Assembly: GCA_003694775.1 (NCBI GenBank)
Contig: RFJV01000243.1
Location: 1-7,590, forward strand
From: Chloroflexota bacterium
GTDB lineage: Bacteria > Chloroflexota > Anaerolineae > 4572-78 > J111
Direction of reading: 5' to 3'
Length of the DNA: 7,590 nt
Below are positions 6,577 to 7,590 of the stretch, one piece after another. The notes beneath the pieces were generated by a model. The model saw only the letters and a list, made by a program, of their open reading frames with translations, made no database searches and was not told the DNA's origin. Position 1 is the first letter of the stretch. Every line of letters begins with the position of its first letter. A program made the translations under genes and the position numbers.

Positions 6577-7548
6577 ATGCCGTTCCGAACCATTCAAATT
6601 GACATTGATGACGCGGTATTTCAGGCGGCCCTGAACCGGGCCACCGCCGAAGGCAAGGCCATCGGCGAGCTGGTGGCCCAGTTTCTCAAGGAGTATGCCG
6701 ACGGTGGACAGGCTGTCACCGCCCAGCCAACCACCTACACCGTCCAGCGGGGGGACACCCTGGGCCGGATTGCCAAAAAATTCTACGGCGACCCGCACAA
6801 ATACCCGCTTATCCAGCAGGCCAACAAGATTACCGACCCCGGCCGTATTTGGGTGGGGCAGGTCCTGCTGATTCCGCCCCTGCCGGGAACACCCTCCGCC
6901 CAGCCATCTGGTGAGGTGACCACCACTCCCCCTGCCCCGACGACCACCCAGCCTGTACCGCCGCCTCCGGTGCCTACTGCGCCGCCAAAACCGGCTGTTT
7001 CGGAACCGCCACCGCCGGCCCGGCCTGGCGAACCGCCGCCCAAGCCGCCCATCCAGTGGGTGGGGTCGCCTAACTTCAACCGCCGGCGCAAACCTGACGA
7101 CATTTCTGCGATTGTCATTCACGCCACGGCGAACAGCTCCCTCCAGGGGGTGATTGACTGGTTCAATAACCCAAACGCACGGGTCAGTGCACATTACACC
7201 ATCGGCAAGGATGGTAAGATTGTCCAGCACGTCCGCGACAGCGACCGGGCCTGGCACGCCGGGCAAAGCGTGTGGAAAGGCCGCCACTCGGTCAACGATT
7301 TTGCCATCGGGATTGAGCTGGTCAACCTGAACGACGGCCGCGACCCGTACCCGGAGGAACAGCACCAGGCCAACGTGGCCCTGTGCGCCTGGCTGTGCCA
7401 CCAGTACAACATCAGCGTGGATGATATTATGGGACACGTCGATATTGCCCTGCCGCCGGGCCGTAAGTCTGACCCGCGAGGCTACAACCTGGACCGCCTG
7501 CGCCGCGAAGTCGCCGCCAGACTTGGCGAACCGGCCCCAGTGCGCTAA
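6577..7548 (+). CDS. LysM-domain N-acetylmuramoyl-L-alanine amidase (Amidase_2) with RHH-like N-terminus
   Basis: Predicted zinc amidase cleaving the bond between N-acetylmuramic acid and the peptide stem of peptidoglycan. Of 323 residues, 1-42 read as a strand (RTIQIDID) plus two helices, resembling a ribbon-helix-helix domain rather than a signal peptide. A LysM glycan-binding domain follows (about 53-100: YTVQRGDTLGRIA to VGQVLLIP). A Pro/Thr-rich linker spans about 101-160. The Amidase_2 domain occupies about 172-317. Zinc ligands are likely H182 (VIHATA), H287 (GHVDI) and D299, with K297 as the catalytic-site lysine. Y207, H227 (WHAG) and E247 (GIEL) also match family positions. AGAGGAG (6564-6570), overlapping the previous stop codon, lies six bases before the ATG, so it is co-transcribed with the zinc-ribbon gene. 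With no leader peptide or membrane segment, how it reaches the wall is unclear. A phage-like lysin is possible but no other phage gene is near. Confidence 0.92.
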   Translation: MPFRTIQIDIDDAVFQAALNRATAEGKAIGELVAQFLKEYADGGQAVTAQPTTYTVQRGDTLGRIAKKFYGDPHKYPLIQQANKITDPGRIWVGQVLLIPPLPGTPSAQPSGEVTTTPPAPTTTQPVPPPPVPTAPPKPAVSEPPPPARPGEPPPKPPIQWVGSPNFNRRRKPDDISAIVIHATANSSLQGVIDWFNNPNARVSAHYTIGKDGKIVQHVRDSDRAWHAGQSVWKGRHSVNDFAIGIELVNLNDGRDPYPEEQHQANVALCAWLCHQYNISVDDIMGHVDIALPPGRKSDPRGYNLDRLRREVAARLGEPAPVR

Positions 7549-7552
7549 AATA

Positions 7553-7590
7553 TATCGCCCTATCGCCCTATCGCACTATCGCAATATCGC
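7553..7590. repeat. Tandem 8-base repeats, unit TATCGCMM, running off the window
   Basis: TATCGCCC, TATCGCCC, TATCGCAC, TATCGCAA and a partial TATCGC follow each other directly, starting four bases after the amidase stop. A single matching TATCGCAA also occurs at 5214-5221, just before the lrp Shine-Dalgarno. The array has no hairpin and does not look like a terminator. Its full extent is unknown. Confidence 0.85.

Noticed and set aside
6481..7437. 318-codon minus-strand open frame opposite the amidase
   Set aside because: The Arg/Gly-rich stretch is the reverse of the Pro-rich linker, and the plus-strand LysM and Amidase_2 motifs are clear.
7553..7590. Terminator after the amidase gene
   Set aside because: The sequence is a direct octamer repeat with no inverted arms and no T-run.

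Overview
The window looks like ordinary chromosome from a moderately GC-rich bacterium. It holds six protein genes and unusually repeat-rich intergenic DNA. The gene mix fits a Chloroflexota-type genome (possibly Anaerolineae) best: a bacterial-type AspRS with non-discriminating features, a lysine 2,3-aminomutase beside an Lrp/AsnC regulator, a COG1579-type zinc-ribbon protein, and intergenic arrays of short tandem repeats. That placement is inference from general impression, not from a marker gene. I see no RNA gene, transposase, CRISPR array or phage module.

Layout. Positions 1-99 hold a cluster of tight palindromes cut by the window edge. A MerA/Lpd-like flavoprotein disulfide reductase follows (124-1533, +). 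Next comes aspS (1707-3479, +) behind a plausible extended -10 promoter. It converges on kamA (3518-4900, -), and the two share a near-ideal bidirectional terminator (3482-3514). KamA is divergent from an Lrp/AsnC-family regulator (5236-5718, +). Their intergenic region is AT-rich and carries two good sigma70-type promoters back to back, with -35 boxes three bases apart and two A/T-centred dyads over them. Downstream, a strong extended -10 promoter overlaps a 13-bp palindrome. It leads into a two-gene operon: a coiled-coil C4 zinc-ribbon protein (5863-6564, +) and, 12 bases on, a LysM plus N-acetylmuramoyl-L-alanine amidase protein (6577-7548, +). The amidase has no visible signal peptide and an N-terminus resembling a ribbon-helix-helix domain. 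The window ends inside an array of 8-base repeats.

How the parts may work together. AspRS supplies Asp-tRNA and, if non-discriminating as predicted, also Asp-tRNA(Asn) for GatCAB. The Lrp/AsnC protein is the obvious candidate regulator of itself and of kamA, linking beta-lysine formation to amino-acid status. The zinc-ribbon/amidase pair suggests an envelope- or cell-wall-linked role, but nothing here proves it.

The most interesting signals are: (1) short arrays with an 8-base period but different unit sequences in three or four non-coding spots, including the 5' leader of the zinc-ribbon operon; (2) the compact divergent kamA/lrp control region; (3) a KamA that keeps every catalytic and lysine-binding residue but has lost the zinc-site cysteines of the clostridial enzyme; and (4) the apparent RHH-LysM-amidase fusion. 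I did not find a clear, wholly new multi-gene system.
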